Origin: Streptomyces sp. 1-11
GTDB taxonomy: Bacteria > Actinomycetota > Actinomycetes > Streptomycetales > Streptomycetaceae
Reading direction: 5' to 3'
DNA: 64,000 nt
Assembly: GCF_007176755.1 (NCBI RefSeq)
Contig: NZ_BJTV01000001.1
Coordinates: 558,001-622,000 of the forward strand
In this document: positions 36,676 through 45,572 of the stretch, piece by piece
Numbering within the stretch: position 1 is the first letter of the stretch
Layout: each line of letters starts with the position of its first letter
The notes under the pieces: model-generated
What the model saw: only the letters and a program-made list of their open reading frames with translations
Told to the model about the DNA's origin: nothing
Databases searched by the model: none
Program-made: the position numbers and the translations under genes

Positions 36676-38766
36676 GGGCGGGCCGGGGGTGTCCGACGGG
36701 GCCGCCGGGTGCGGCAGGGCCGGCCGGGCGGGCTCCGCGGGCGGTTCGGCGGCGGCCGTTGCCGGTGACGGGCCCGGCTCCTCGTCCCGGCCCGACGGGT
36801 CACCGGCCGCCGGGCCTGTGACGGGCCGGGACACCTTGTCGCCCGGACCACCAGCGGGCCGAGGCGCGTCGGCTGCCGGGTCGGCGGCGGAACGGAGTAC
36901 GTCGGCACCTGGGCCGTCGGCAGGGCGAGGTACGTCGGCACCTGGGCCGCCGGTGGGACGGGATGCGTCGGCGACCGGACCACCAGCGGGCCGAGGCGCG
37001 TCCGCAGCCGGACCACCAGCGGGCCGAGGTGCGTCGGCCGCCGGGTCGCCGGCGGGACGGTGCGCTCCGGCGGGCGGTGGCGGGGTCGGCGTGGACGGCT
37101 GTTCCTCTGTCCGCGCGGGCGTCGAGGCCGCGCGCAAGGCCTCCCAGCGGGAGGCACCCGGGAGGTCGTCGTCCCGCCAGGCCCGGGGGTACGGGTCGCC
37201 GGTGGGCAGGAAGTCGTACAGCTCGTCCTCGAGCTGTCCCCCACCCGGCGCACTCGCCGTCCTCGCGCCCTTGACCGGCTTCGACGGCTGCGGCGCGGGG
37301 GCGTTCGCGGCCCCCTTGCCGGCGGTCGTGAGCGGGGTCGGCGCGGCACCTCTGCCGGCGGTCGTGAGCGGGGCCCGCGCGGCCCCCGTCCCCGTCGCCG
37401 CCCGCCCGGCCCGCTCCGCCGCCCGCGCCCGGCCCCGCCACAGCCGCCAGGCCCGCGAGACCAGCGCCACCGGCATTCCGGTCACCGCGATCCACAGCGC
37501 GGCCACGGGACCGGCCTGCCACCACACCGGGCCGAAGTCGGCCAGCGTGCCCGCGCCCAGGCGGCCGCCGGACAGCGCGGCGAGCAGCGCGACGGCCGTC
37601 CCGCACAGCAGCGCCGCAAGGACCAGCGCCCCGGCCGTCCGCAGCGCGGACCAGGGTGCCGCCCGCCACCCGGCCTCCTGTCCGGCACCGGTCCGCCACC
37701 GCCAGCCCGCGGCCGCCCGGGCCAGGAACCAGGCCACCGTCACCCCGGCCGCCACCGGCACCAGGCCCACGGCCCAGTCGAGCCGGGTCCCGGGGCCCGG
37801 GTCCGGCACCGCGGCGAGGAGCGGGAACGGGGGCAGCAGCGGGGCCGGGTCGGAGGCGAGGGGCCGCACCAGGTGCCCGGCGCCGAGCACGAAGCCGGGG
37901 CCGAGGGCGTAGGAGGCCGACCACACCGCCGCGTTCGGGATCAGCGCGATGCCGAGCAGCAGCACGGCGAACCGGCCGGTCCAGCCCGCCGTGAGCTGGA
38001 GGAACGACGCGCGCGCGACATCGCCGTGCAGCACCAGCGACACCCCCACCAGCAGCGCCCCGCCCCCGGCGAGCACCGCCGTCCCGGCGGCGGCGGCCCG
38101 TACCGCCGCGGTCAGCCGGGCCCACGCGTCCGGCCCGGACAGCAGCGCCCGCACCGGCCTCGGCAGCCGCGGCAGCAGACGGCGCAGGGGTCCGCGCGGG
38201 CAGCCGTGCGCCGTCCACACACCGGCCGCGGCGGGCACCGCGGCGGCCACCGGCAGACACACCGTCACCCAGCCCCAGTGGGGGCGCAGTTCGCCGCCCG
38301 AGCAGTACAGCGCGGCGGCGGTGCCGACGCCGAGGTAGCCGAGGACCACGCCCGTCCACGCCGTGCGCGCCGGGACGGGCGGCGGGCCGTCGGGCTCCGG
38401 GGAGGCGTCCGTCGCGTCCCGCGCCGCCCGGTGGAGCAGCCACATCGGGAGCGCGAGGAGGAGCAGCGGGGACACGCCCACCGGCTGGGGCACGCCGGAC
38501 AGCGTGTCGGTGCGGACCAGTTCGACGCCGTGCCCCAGCAGCCACAGCGCGGCGGCGACGTGCAGCGCGCCGTCCGGACCGCTGTCGGGGTACGGCGAGC
38601 TGATCCACAGGGCCAGCACGAGCACCGCGAGCGAGCCGAGCCCGAGCGCTGCGGCGACCGCACCGCCCAGCAGGCCGGCGCCCAGCCCGGGCGATCGGTC
38701 GCGCATCCCGTGCAGCAGGGGCGGCAGCGAAGGTCGGCGATCGGTCATCAGGGTCACGCCCGCCAT
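36655..38766 (-). CDS. perM: PerM/DUF6350-family multi-pass membrane protein
   Basis: 703 residues. Residues ~20-440 hold about nine to ten membrane helices ([76 protein letters not shown]). The [16 protein letters not shown] and [16 protein letters not shown] loops are typical of DUF6350. The C-terminal 230 residues are a cytoplasmic Pro/Ala-rich tail with [11 protein letters not shown] repeats. In Mycobacterium the homologue beside purN-purH, PerM, stabilises divisome components. ATG 38766 is very close to its GGGAG; GTG 38757 is better spaced and may be the true start. The 3' end merges into a 56-bp repeat. Confidence 0.82.
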   Translation of the reverse strand: MAGVTLMTDRRPSLPPLLHGMRDRSPGLGAGLLGGAVAAALGLGSLAVLVLALWISSPYPDSGPDGALHVAAALWLLGHGVELVRTDTLSGVPQPVGVSPLLLLALPMWLLHRAARDATDASPEPDGPPPVPARTAWTGVVLGYLGVGTAAALYCSGGELRPHWGWVTVCLPVAAAVPAAAGVWTAHGCPRGPLRRLLPRLPRPVRALLSGPDAWARLTAAVRAAAAGTAVLAGGGALLVGVSLVLHGDVARASFLQLTAGWTGRFAVLLLGIALIPNAAVWSASYALGPGFVLGAGHLVRPLASDPAPLLPPFPLLAAVPDPGPGTRLDWAVGLVPVAAGVTVAWFLARAAAGWRWRTGAGQEAGWRAAPWSALRTAGALVLAALLCGTAVALLAALSGGRLGAGTLADFGPVWWQAGPVAALWIAVTGMPVALVSRAWRLWRGRARAAERAGRAATGTGAARAPLTTAGRGAAPTPLTTAGKGAANAPAPQPSKPVKGARTASAPGGGQLEDELYDFLPTGDPYPRAWRDDDLPGASRWEALRAASTPARTEEQPSTPTPPPPAGAHRPAGDPAADAPRPAGGPAADAPRPAGGPVADASRPTGGPGADVPRPADGPGADVLRSAADPAADAPRPAGGPGDKVSRPVTGPAAGDPSGRDEEPGPSPATAAAEPPAEPARPALPHPAAPSDTPGPPEPPATA

Positions 38767-38862
38767 GCTCCCAACGACACGCGCTTTCCCGTCGTAACAG
38801 GGGAACCACCGATGTGTCGCTCAATATATGTTTATGTACTTTTTCGGCCGAAGGAGTGTCCT

Positions 38863-39909
38863 GTGACGGAAAGCCCGGCCAGCCAGTTGCCATCACCGAC
38901 CGAACGCCGACGCCTGCGCGAGGCCGGCGGACTGACCGAGGCTCAGGTCGCCGCGCGGATCGGCGTCGGCCGTGCCACGGTCCGCGCCTGGGAGCGCGGC
39001 CGGGACACTCCCGGCGGCCGGGAGGGCGAGGCCTACGCCCGTCTGCTGGCCGGCCTCGCCGGGCCCGCGGCCGGGCGGACGGACACGCACGACCCCGCGG
39101 GGTCACCGCCCGCGTTGACGCCCGCTCAGGCCTTCGACGCGCTGTACGCGTTCTGCGCTCCGGCCCTCGCCCGGCAGGCGTACCTGCTCACCGGCCGCCG
39201 CGAGCTGGCCCGTGAGGCCGTGGAGCACGCCTTCCAGGTCGCCTGGCAGCGCTGGCCGGAGGTGGCGCAGGACCGGGACCCGGCAGGCTGGGTGCGGGCG
39301 GTGGCGTACGAGTGGGCCCTCTCCCCCTGGCACCGCTTCCGCCCCCGCCACCGCTCCCCCGAACCCCCGCCGGACGACCCCGCCGACCGCGCGCTGCTGC
39401 ACGCCCTGCTCGAACTGCCGCCCTCCTACCGGCGCACCCTCGTGCTGTACGACGGCGTCGGCCTCGACCTGCCCGAGACGGCGGCGGAGACGGAGGCGAG
39501 CACACCCGCCGCGGCCGGCCGGCTGACCCGCGCCCGGGAGGCGGTGGCCGCGCGGGTCCCGCAGCTGGCCGACCCCGCCGAACTGCACCGGCGGCTGGTC
39601 GAGCTCGCCTCGGCCGAGCGGCCGCGGCCGCCCGTGCCCGCGACCGTGCGGACCGGCGGCGAACGCCGGAACGTCTTCTGGACGCGCGCGGCCATCGCCT
39701 TCACGGTCGCGATCGTCGGCTCCACGGCGCTGACCCTGCGCACGGCGCCGACCCACTACGAGCCGCCCGTCGCCCCGGCCCAGGCGGTGCAGGGGGTGCC
39801 GCCGCCGGCCGCCCTGGGTCCCTTGTCCCGCGCGGAACAGGCGCTGCGCGAGAAGCTCCGCCGCTCGCAGACCGGCGGCCCGCAACGGCTGACGCCCATG
39901 GCCGGGTGA
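38863..39909 (+). CDS. HTH - sigma-factor-like - transmembrane fusion protein
   Basis: 348 residues. Residues ~15-45 form an XRE/MerR-like helix-turn-helix (LTEAQVAARIGVGRATVRAW). Residues ~85-160 resemble sigma70 region 2 (AFDALYAFCAPALARQAYLL, EHAFQVAWQRWPEVA, WVRAVAYEWAL). Residues ~180-235 resemble region 4 (LLHALLELPPSYRRTLVLY, LTRAREAVAARVPQL) but with a degenerate recognition helix. Then one membrane span (TRAAIAFTVAIVGSTALTL) and a short outer tail. ATG-free start GTG 38863 has AAGGAG at 6 nt. The layout suggests a tethered regulator rather than a working sigma factor. Confidence 0.78.
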   Translation: MTESPASQLPSPTERRRLREAGGLTEAQVAARIGVGRATVRAWERGRDTPGGREGEAYARLLAGLAGPAAGRTDTHDPAGSPPALTPAQAFDALYAFCAPALARQAYLLTGRRELAREAVEHAFQVAWQRWPEVAQDRDPAGWVRAVAYEWALSPWHRFRPRHRSPEPPPDDPADRALLHALLELPPSYRRTLVLYDGVGLDLPETAAETEASTPAAAGRLTRAREAVAARVPQLADPAELHRRLVELASAERPRPPVPATVRTGGERRNVFWTRAAIAFTVAIVGSTALTLRTAPTHYEPPVAPAQAVQGVPPPAALGPLSRAEQALREKLRRSQTGGPQRLTPMAG

Positions 39910-39967
39910 CGTGGTCGCGCCCGCCGGGCAGGCGGGCGCGAACGCGGGCAGCCGGGCGCGAACGCGG

Positions 39968-40000
39968 GCAGGCCCGCCCCCTCACCGGGGACGGGCCTGC
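39968..40000. terminator. Bidirectional terminator between the sigma-like gene and sucD
   Basis: GCAGGCCCG-CCCC pairs with GGGG-A-CGGGCCTGC (one bulged A) around a CTCACC loop. Two 20-bp tandem copies of GGGCGCGAACGCGGGCAG precede it at 39934-39973, partly overlapping the first arm. Confidence 0.75.
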
Positions 40001-40019
40001 GGACGCTCAGCCGGGTGCG

Positions 40020-40904
40020 TCAGGCGCTCAGGATCTCCCGCGCCAGCTTCGCCGTCTCGGTCGGCGTCTTGCCGACCTTGACGCCGGCGGCCTCGAGGGC
40101 CTCCTTCTTCGCCTGGGCGGTGCCGGACGAACCGGAGACGATGGCGCCGGCGTGGCCCATGGTCTTGCCCTCGGGCGCGGTGAAGCCCGCGACGTAGCCG
40201 ACGACCGGCTTGGTCACGTTCTCCGCGATGAACGCGGCCGCGCGCTCCTCGGCGTCGCCGCCGATCTCACCGATCATCACGATCAGGTCGGTGTCGGGGT
40301 CGTCCTGGAACGCGGCCAGGGCGTCGATGTGGGTGGTGCCGATGATCGGGTCGCCACCGATGCCGACGGCCGTCGAGAAGCCGATGTCACGCAGCTCGTA
40401 CATCATCTGGTACGTCAGCGTGCCGGACTTCGAGACCAGGCCGATGCGGCCCGGCTTGGTGATGTCGCCCGGGATGATGCCGACGTTCGACTGGCCCGGG
40501 GTGATGATGCCGGGGCAGTTCGGGCCGATGATGCGGGTCTTGTTGCCCTTCTTGCCGGCGTACGCCCAGAAGGCGGCCGTGTCGTGCACGGCGATGCCCT
40601 CGGTGATCACGACGGCCAGCGGGATCTCGGCGTCGATGGCCTCGACGACCGCGTCCTTGGTGAACTTCTCCGGCACGAAGATGACGGAGACGTTGGCGCC
40701 GGTCTTCTCGACGGCCTCCTTGACGGTGCCGAAGACCGGTACCTCGGTGCCGTCGAAGTCCACGGTCTGACCCGCCTTGCGCGGGTTCACGCCGCCCACG
40801 ACCTGGGTGCCGTCACCGAGCATGAGCTTGGTGTGCTTCATGCCGGTGGCGCCGGTCATGCCCTGGACGATGACCTTGCTGTCCTTGTTGAGCCAGATAG
40901 CCAT
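40020..40904 (-). CDS. sucD: Succinyl-CoA synthetase alpha subunit
   Basis: 294 residues, CoA-binding subunit of the TCA-cycle ligase. It begins [21 protein letters not shown]. The CoA-site segments are [20 protein letters not shown] and [14 protein letters not shown], and the phosphorylated histidine is in [17 protein letters not shown]. Full length. Lies 27 bp after sucC in the same operon. It makes ATP or GTP from succinyl-CoA with the beta subunit; nucleotide specificity is set by SucC. Confidence 0.97.
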   Translation of the reverse strand: MAIWLNKDSKVIVQGMTGATGMKHTKLMLGDGTQVVGGVNPRKAGQTVDFDGTEVPVFGTVKEAVEKTGANVSVIFVPEKFTKDAVVEAIDAEIPLAVVITEGIAVHDTAAFWAYAGKKGNKTRIIGPNCPGIITPGQSNVGIIPGDITKPGRIGLVSKSGTLTYQMMYELRDIGFSTAVGIGGDPIIGTTHIDALAAFQDDPDTDLIVMIGEIGGDAEERAAAFIAENVTKPVVGYVAGFTAPEGKTMGHAGAIVSGSSGTAQAKKEALEAAGVKVGKTPTETAKLAREILSA

Positions 40905-40931
40905 GGTGTGTTGTGTCCTCGTCCTGAGTGC

Positions 40932-42113
40932 TTACTTGGCGGCGTGGGCCAGCTCGGCGGCCTTGTCGGCCGCGCCGTCCATGGTGTCGACGCGCTGCAC
41001 CAGCGGGTGGTTGGCGTCGGTGAGGATCTGCCGGCCCAGCTCGGCGTTGTTGCCGTCCAGACGGACGACGAGCGGCTTGGAGACGTTCTCGCCGCGGTCC
41101 TCCAGGAGCTTCAGCGCCTGGACGATGCCGTTGGCGACCTCGTCGCAGGCGGTGATGCCGCCGAAGACGTTCACGAAGACGGACTTGACGTCCGGGTCGC
41201 CCAGGATGATCTCCAGGCCGTTCGCCATGACCTGGGCGGAGGCGCCACCGCCGATGTCCAGGAAGTTGGCGGGCTTGACGCCGCCGTGGTTCTCACCGGC
41301 GTACGCGACGACGTCCAGGGTGCTCATGACGAGACCGGCGCCGTTGCCGATGATGCCGACCTCACCGTCGAGCTTGACGTAGTTGAGGTTCTTCTCCTTG
41401 GCGGCCGCCTCGAGCGGGTTGGCGGCGTCCTTGTCGTGGAGTTCCTCGTACTCGGGGTGGCGGAACTCGGCGTTCTCGTCGAGCGACACCTTGCCGTCGA
41501 GGGCGAGGACGTCACCGGAGGCGACCTTCGCCAGCGGGTTGACCTCGACGAGGAGGGCGTCCGACTTGATGAAGGTGTCCCACAGCTTGACGAGGACGTT
41601 CACGACCTTGTCCGCGACCTCGGCCGGGAACTTGGCGGCCTCGACGATCTCGCGGGCCTTGGCCTCGTCCACACCGTCGATCGGGTCGATCGGCGTCTTG
41701 GCGACGGCCTCCGGACGGGTGGCCGCCACCTCCTCGATCTCCATGCCGCCCTCGACGGAGGCGATGGAGAGGAAGGTGCGGTTGGCGCGGTCGAGGAGGT
41801 AGGAGACGTAGTACTCCTCGACGATCTCCGGGGCGGTCTCGGCAATCATGACCTTGTGGACCGTGTGGCCCTTGATGTCCATGCCGAGGATGTCCGTCGC
41901 ACGGGCGACGGCCTCGTCCGCGGAGGCGGCCAGCTTGACGCCACCGGCCTTGCCGCGGCCACCGACCTTCACCTGCGCCTTGACGACGGACTTGCCGCCG
42001 AGCCGCTCGGTGATCGCGCGCGCCGCCTCAGGCGTGTCGATGACTTCACCGGCCAGCACCGGTACATCGTGCTTGGCGAAGAGGTCCCTCGCCTGGTACT
42101 CGAACAGGTCCAC
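40932..42113 (-). CDS. sucC: Succinyl-CoA synthetase beta subunit
   Basis: 393 residues, ATP-grasp subunit. The N-terminal [20 protein letters not shown] is diagnostic, followed by [18 protein letters not shown] in the nucleotide loop and the C-terminal [20 protein letters not shown] power-helix region with [14 protein letters not shown] 42113 is the start, with GGAAG upstream. The 425-bp region upstream has hairpins but no recognised riboswitch. Together with SucD it links the TCA cycle to substrate-level phosphorylation. Confidence 0.97.
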   Translation of the reverse strand: MDLFEYQARDLFAKHDVPVLAGEVIDTPEAARAITERLGGKSVVKAQVKVGGRGKAGGVKLAASADEAVARATDILGMDIKGHTVHKVMIAETAPEIVEEYYVSYLLDRANRTFLSIASVEGGMEIEEVAATRPEAVAKTPIDPIDGVDEAKAREIVEAAKFPAEVADKVVNVLVKLWDTFIKSDALLVEVNPLAKVASGDVLALDGKVSLDENAEFRHPEYEELHDKDAANPLEAAAKEKNLNYVKLDGEVGIIGNGAGLVMSTLDVVAYAGENHGGVKPANFLDIGGGASAQVMANGLEIILGDPDVKSVFVNVFGGITACDEVANGIVQALKLLEDRGENVSKPLVVRLDGNNAELGRQILTDANHPLVQRVDTMDGAADKAAELAHAAK

Positions 42114-42538
42114 GCGCTTCCGTCCCTATCAGTGATCTCGCGGTTCGTTGGATGCGTGGGCGTGCCGCGAAGGGCAACGTGACGTCCGCTGTGTCACAAG
42201 GGAAGCGCACACGGTGTCCGAGCGCGCGGCATGTCCGTCTCGCAGGTTATCGCCGCTTGCGGGGGCTCCCTAAATCGAGGGTCACACCTGAGCGGTGATA
42301 CCTGTCACATGATGCCGGGTTCGCTGGCACGGGGTGCCGACATGGGGGGATGCGTGCGGCCTCACCGGGCTGGGGTGAACCCGGTGAGGCCCCCGGTACG
42401 GGCCCCTGGAGGCCCCGGACGGCTGATCCCCACCCCAATGGGGACCACCCGTCCGCGTACCGCGGAGGACCGGCCCGGACATGCCGACGGCATTCGGCCG
42501 TCCGGGCCGGTTCTCCTCCGCGGAGTCTTCGCGGCCCG
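42114..42538. other. 425-bp gap: sucC leader and terminator-like hairpins
   Basis: No gene is credible. A 12-bp perfect stem (GGCCTCACCGGG 42358-42369 with 42380-42391) stands alone mid-gap. A composite stem at 42460-42523 (CCGCGGAGG/CCTCCGCGG plus CCGGCCCGGAC/GTCCGGGCCGG) is placed to end the secreted repeat-protein gene that stops at 42539. The sucC promoter should be in 42114-42340. Confidence 0.6.
42460..42523 (-). terminator. Long composite hairpin after the secreted repeat-protein gene
   Basis: 5' arm 42460-42480 and 3' arm 42500-42523 pair over 9 + 11 bp with an A/TTCT asymmetric bulge. It is 15 bp beyond the stop codon at 42539. Confidence 0.7.
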
Positions 42539-44059
42539 TCAGGCCCGCACGCCGTAGTGGCCGTAGTGGTTCGTCAGGTCGTGCACATACCCCGGCGCGG
42601 CGTTCTCAGCGGCCCGCCCGGTCCCGTCCACGGCATGCGCGGCCAGCGGCCCGGCGGTGACCCGCGCGGTCCAGCCGAGGTCCCGCGCGAAGGGGCCCGC
42701 CTGACGCGTCACGGGCCCGGCGGCACCGGCCACACCGTCCACGAACGCCACCGCCTCACCGGCCACGCCGTACGCCGCCCCGCTCGCGCTGCCACCGACG
42801 CCGTCCACGGCCGGCCGCACCGTCCCGGTGACCTGACCGACAGCCGGCCCGACGGCACCGGTGACCTGACCGACAGCCGGCCCGACGGCACCAGTGACCT
42901 GACCGACAACCGGCCCGACGGCACCAGTGACCTGACCGGCGGCCGGCCCGACGGCACCGGTGACCTGGCCGGCGGCCGGCTCCACGGCACCGGTGACCCC
43001 GGCCTCGAACGGCGGCACCTGCCCGGTCACGCCCTGTGCGAAGGCCCCGGCCCGCCCGGTCACCTCCTGGACGCCCGGCGGCACGGCGCCCACGACGCCG
43101 TCCGCGAAGGGCGCCGCCGCACCGGCCACGCCGTACCCGAGCGCCCCCGCGTCCGTCACGGCCTGCCCGGCGACCGGCACCATCCCGTGCACCGCGGCGG
43201 CGGCCACCGGCGGCACGGCGGCGGCTGCCGTCTCGTCCACCACCACGGCGGCCGCACCCGGCACCGCCCGTGCGGAGCCCGCGGCCCGCCGCCGCGCATC
43301 GGCGACCCTGCCGGCAGCGTACGCCGGGACGCCCGCGACGGCGGCCGTGACCTGCGGGCGGGCGTCCGCGCTGGTGCGGTGGAGCCTGGTCTGTGCGGCG
43401 GCCAGCGCCTCCTCCAGCTCGGGGGCGAAGGAGGACAGCGGGCCGAAGAGGTAGTCGATCTCGCCCTGCGGGCCCGGGGCCGGGAGGGGCGTGACCACGT
43501 CGGTCGCCCTGGCGGCCCTGGCGGTCGTGCCGCCGAGGAGTCCGTCGCCCCTCTCCCGGGCGTGCACCGCATGCTGTGCGGCCTCCGCACGCCGTGCGCG
43601 TGCACCAGCCGCGCGCGCGTCGGGGCGGGCGGCCTCGGCACCCTTGACGGCTTCCTCAGCCGTGGCCTTCCCGGCAGCGGGGGTACTGGCGCCGGTGCCG
43701 GGCCGGCCGCCGGCGCGGTCGGCACCGCCGGTGGCGGTCCGGTCGGCGACGCCGGTGGCGGTCCGTGCCTGTCGGTGCGCCTCGGCCGCCGTGTCCGAGA
43801 GGGTCCCGGTGGCGGTGTCGGTCAGCCTGGAGACGGTGCCGGGGACGCCCGTGGCGCCTGCGACGTCGGTGACGCCGGTGAGGACGCCGTCGACCGTGCC
43901 GACGAGCGCGCCGGTCAGGGTGCCGGAGCCGCTGTCGGTGTCCGGTGCGGAGACCGCGGGCGAGGACAGCTCGTCCGCGCTGGCGGCGGCCGAGCCGAGC
44001 GCCCAGACACCGGTCACACCGGCGGCGATGACGATGGAACGGCGGATGTTCTTGTTCAT
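42539..44059 (-). CDS. Secreted low-complexity repeat protein (GQVTGAVGPAV repeats)
   Basis: 506 residues. Residues 1-30 are a signal peptide (MNKNIRRSIVIAAGVTGVWA with cleavage near ASADE). The mature protein is very rich in Ala, Gly, Val and Thr and lacks cysteine and tryptophan in the central part. Five tandem 11-residue repeats GQVTGAVGP[AV][AV] lie at 42828-42992. The C-terminus (YVHDLTNHYGHYGVRA) is His/Tyr-rich and unlike the rest. ATG 44059 follows GAAGGAC. It probably forms an extended surface or matrix protein, but no family is recognised. Confidence 0.72.
   Translation of the reverse strand: MNKNIRRSIVIAAGVTGVWALGSAAASADELSSPAVSAPDTDSGSGTLTGALVGTVDGVLTGVTDVAGATGVPGTVSRLTDTATGTLSDTAAEAHRQARTATGVADRTATGGADRAGGRPGTGASTPAAGKATAEEAVKGAEAARPDARAAGARARRAEAAQHAVHARERGDGLLGGTTARAARATDVVTPLPAPGPQGEIDYLFGPLSSFAPELEEALAAAQTRLHRTSADARPQVTAAVAGVPAYAAGRVADARRRAAGSARAVPGAAAVVVDETAAAAVPPVAAAAVHGMVPVAGQAVTDAGALGYGVAGAAAPFADGVVGAVPPGVQEVTGRAGAFAQGVTGQVPPFEAGVTGAVEPAAGQVTGAVGPAAGQVTGAVGPVVGQVTGAVGPAVGQVTGAVGPAVGQVTGTVRPAVDGVGGSASGAAYGVAGEAVAFVDGVAGAAGPVTRQAGPFARDLGWTARVTAGPLAAHAVDGTGRAAENAAPGYVHDLTNHYGHYGVRA
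42828..42992 (-). repeat. 33-bp coding tandem repeat, five copies
   Basis: Five head-to-tail 33-bp units starting at 42828, 42861, 42894, 42927 and 42960; each encodes 11 residues, so the frame is kept. The copies differ by a few bases, mostly silent or Ala/Val changes. Confidence 0.85.
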
Positions 44060-44216
44060 TGCGTGCGTCAGTCCTTCGGAACGGCTGGGAGTTCCGTCCG
44101 GGGATCGCCGGGGGATCAGCGAGATCGCCGAGGGATCGGGAAGCGGGTCCCGGACGGACGGGCAGACCTGTCGCGTCCCGCGCCACGGGTCGGTGGCGGG
44201 GAGGCCGGCCCTGGCC

Positions 44217-45509
44217 CTAGCCGGGGAAGAGAGGGATGTCCCGGTGCCGTTCCCGGGTCCCGGGCGCGTCGACACGCGCGGTGGCTCCGGCCAGGAGCCG
44301 CACGGGCGCCCGGCCGTCGAGGGCGACGGCGTGCGCGTCGCCGTGCCGGGAGGCGGTGCCGTCGGCCGCCTGCTTGCCGAGCGCGCCGTCCGGGTCCCCG
44401 GACGGCGTGGGCAGTTTGGCCGGGGCTCCGGCAGGTGCGGTGGAACAGGCGGTCTGGGTGTGCGCCGGGGCCTGCGCGGTGGCGGGCACGGCACCCGGTC
44501 CGTACGTGGCGCCCGACGGACGCACGGGGGCGGCGGCGCGGTGACGGCCGTCGCCCTTGGCGCTCCCGGTGCCCGGCCGGTCGGCCCGGCCGGCCGCCGG
44601 CGCCATGCCGCCGGGCCGGTCCGCCCCGGGCGCCGGGGTGACCGGCACGGGCAACTGCTGCGCGGGCAGCGGGTCGGAGACTCCGGGGACTCCTGGCACT
44701 GGCAGTCCCGGCACGGGCAGTCCCGGCACGGGCAGTCCCTGCGCGGGCAGGGAGGTGGCCCCGGGCAGCGTTGTGGCCCGCACCTCGTCGAGGGCGCCGG
44801 ACGTCTCGCGCACGACGGTGCGCACGGGGGTCACGACCCGTTCGGCGACCGCTTCCACCGAGGTGACGGTTCCTCCGACGACGGTCCCGCCGGTGACCCC
44901 CTGCACGGAGCTGACGGCCCGCCCGACAACGGCCCCGGACGGGTTCTCCTGAACGGTGGTGACGGCCCGTCCGGCGACAGACCCGTCGGCGACCCTCTGC
45001 ACGGAGGTGACGGGCCGTCCGACGACGGCCCCACCCGTGACCCCCCGCACGGAGGTGACGGCCCGTTCGGCGACGCCCCCGGCCGTGGTCTCTTGAACGG
45101 TGGCGACGGCTCGTTCGGTGACGCTCCCGGCCGTGGCGGGCTTTCCCCCGGTGGGCTCTGCCGTGGCGGGCCTCGCTGTGGCCGGCCCTCCCGTGGCCGT
45201 CGAGTCCTCGGCGGCCGGTGCCGTGGCGCTCGGCGCCGTGACGGTCCTTGCGACGCCCTGGTGCCCGGACCGAAGCAGTGGCGAACTCACCGGACCCACA
45301 GACGGCGTGCCCTCGGCCGCCTGCGCCTGCGTCCCGCAGAGGAAGCCGAGCGCGAGCAGTCCGCCCACCAGCAGCACCAGTTGGAGCACACGCCGCCCGC
45401 CCGCGGTACGCAGCGCGCGCACAGCGGTCCCGAACCGAGCTGCTGTCAGGGGCAAGAGGCGGGCGCTTCCTGGAGTCGGGGTGAAGGCGGCGTAGATACT
45501 CGCACGCAC
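44217..45509 (-). CDS. Secreted low-complexity repeat protein (16-residue Val-rich repeats)
   Basis: 430 residues. A basic N-terminus precedes a hydrophobic signal (RVLQLVLLVGGLLALGFLCG) ending near QAQAAEG. Residues 128-223 are six 16-residue repeats of the form G-x-V-x-x-R-A-V-T-S-V-Q-x-V-x-x. A short GLPVPGLPVPG proline array and a disordered C-terminus with one cysteine (QTACSTA) follow. GTG 45509 is the apparent start; internal alternatives exist. It is 157 bp upstream of the other secreted repeat protein on the same strand, and the pair is likely co-expressed at the cell surface. No family is recognised. Confidence 0.68.
   Translation of the reverse strand: MRASIYAAFTPTPGSARLLPLTAARFGTAVRALRTAGGRRVLQLVLLVGGLLALGFLCGTQAQAAEGTPSVGPVSSPLLRSGHQGVARTVTAPSATAPAAEDSTATGGPATARPATAEPTGGKPATAGSVTERAVATVQETTAGGVAERAVTSVRGVTGGAVVGRPVTSVQRVADGSVAGRAVTTVQENPSGAVVGRAVSSVQGVTGGTVVGGTVTSVEAVAERVVTPVRTVVRETSGALDEVRATTLPGATSLPAQGLPVPGLPVPGLPVPGVPGVSDPLPAQQLPVPVTPAPGADRPGGMAPAAGRADRPGTGSAKGDGRHRAAAPVRPSGATYGPGAVPATAQAPAHTQTACSTAPAGAPAKLPTPSGDPDGALGKQAADGTASRHGDAHAVALDGRAPVRLLAGATARVDAPGTRERHRDIPLFPG
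44841..45128 (-). repeat. 48-bp coding tandem repeat, six copies
   Basis: Six units of 48 bp encode the 16-residue repeats of the secreted protein (for example GAVVGRAVSSVQGVTG, GSVAGRAVTTVQENPS). Identity between units is moderate, so the array is older than the 33-bp array next door. Confidence 0.8.
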
Positions 45510-45572
45510 GGCCCGAGGTAGCGCAAGCCCCCTGTTACCAATGAGTAGCCATGTCCCTTTCGCCGCCCCGCG

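Noticed and set aside
42231..42557. 108-residue plus-strand frame between sucC and the repeat protein
   Set aside because: It spans two strong hairpins and has no ribosome-binding site or domain-like composition.
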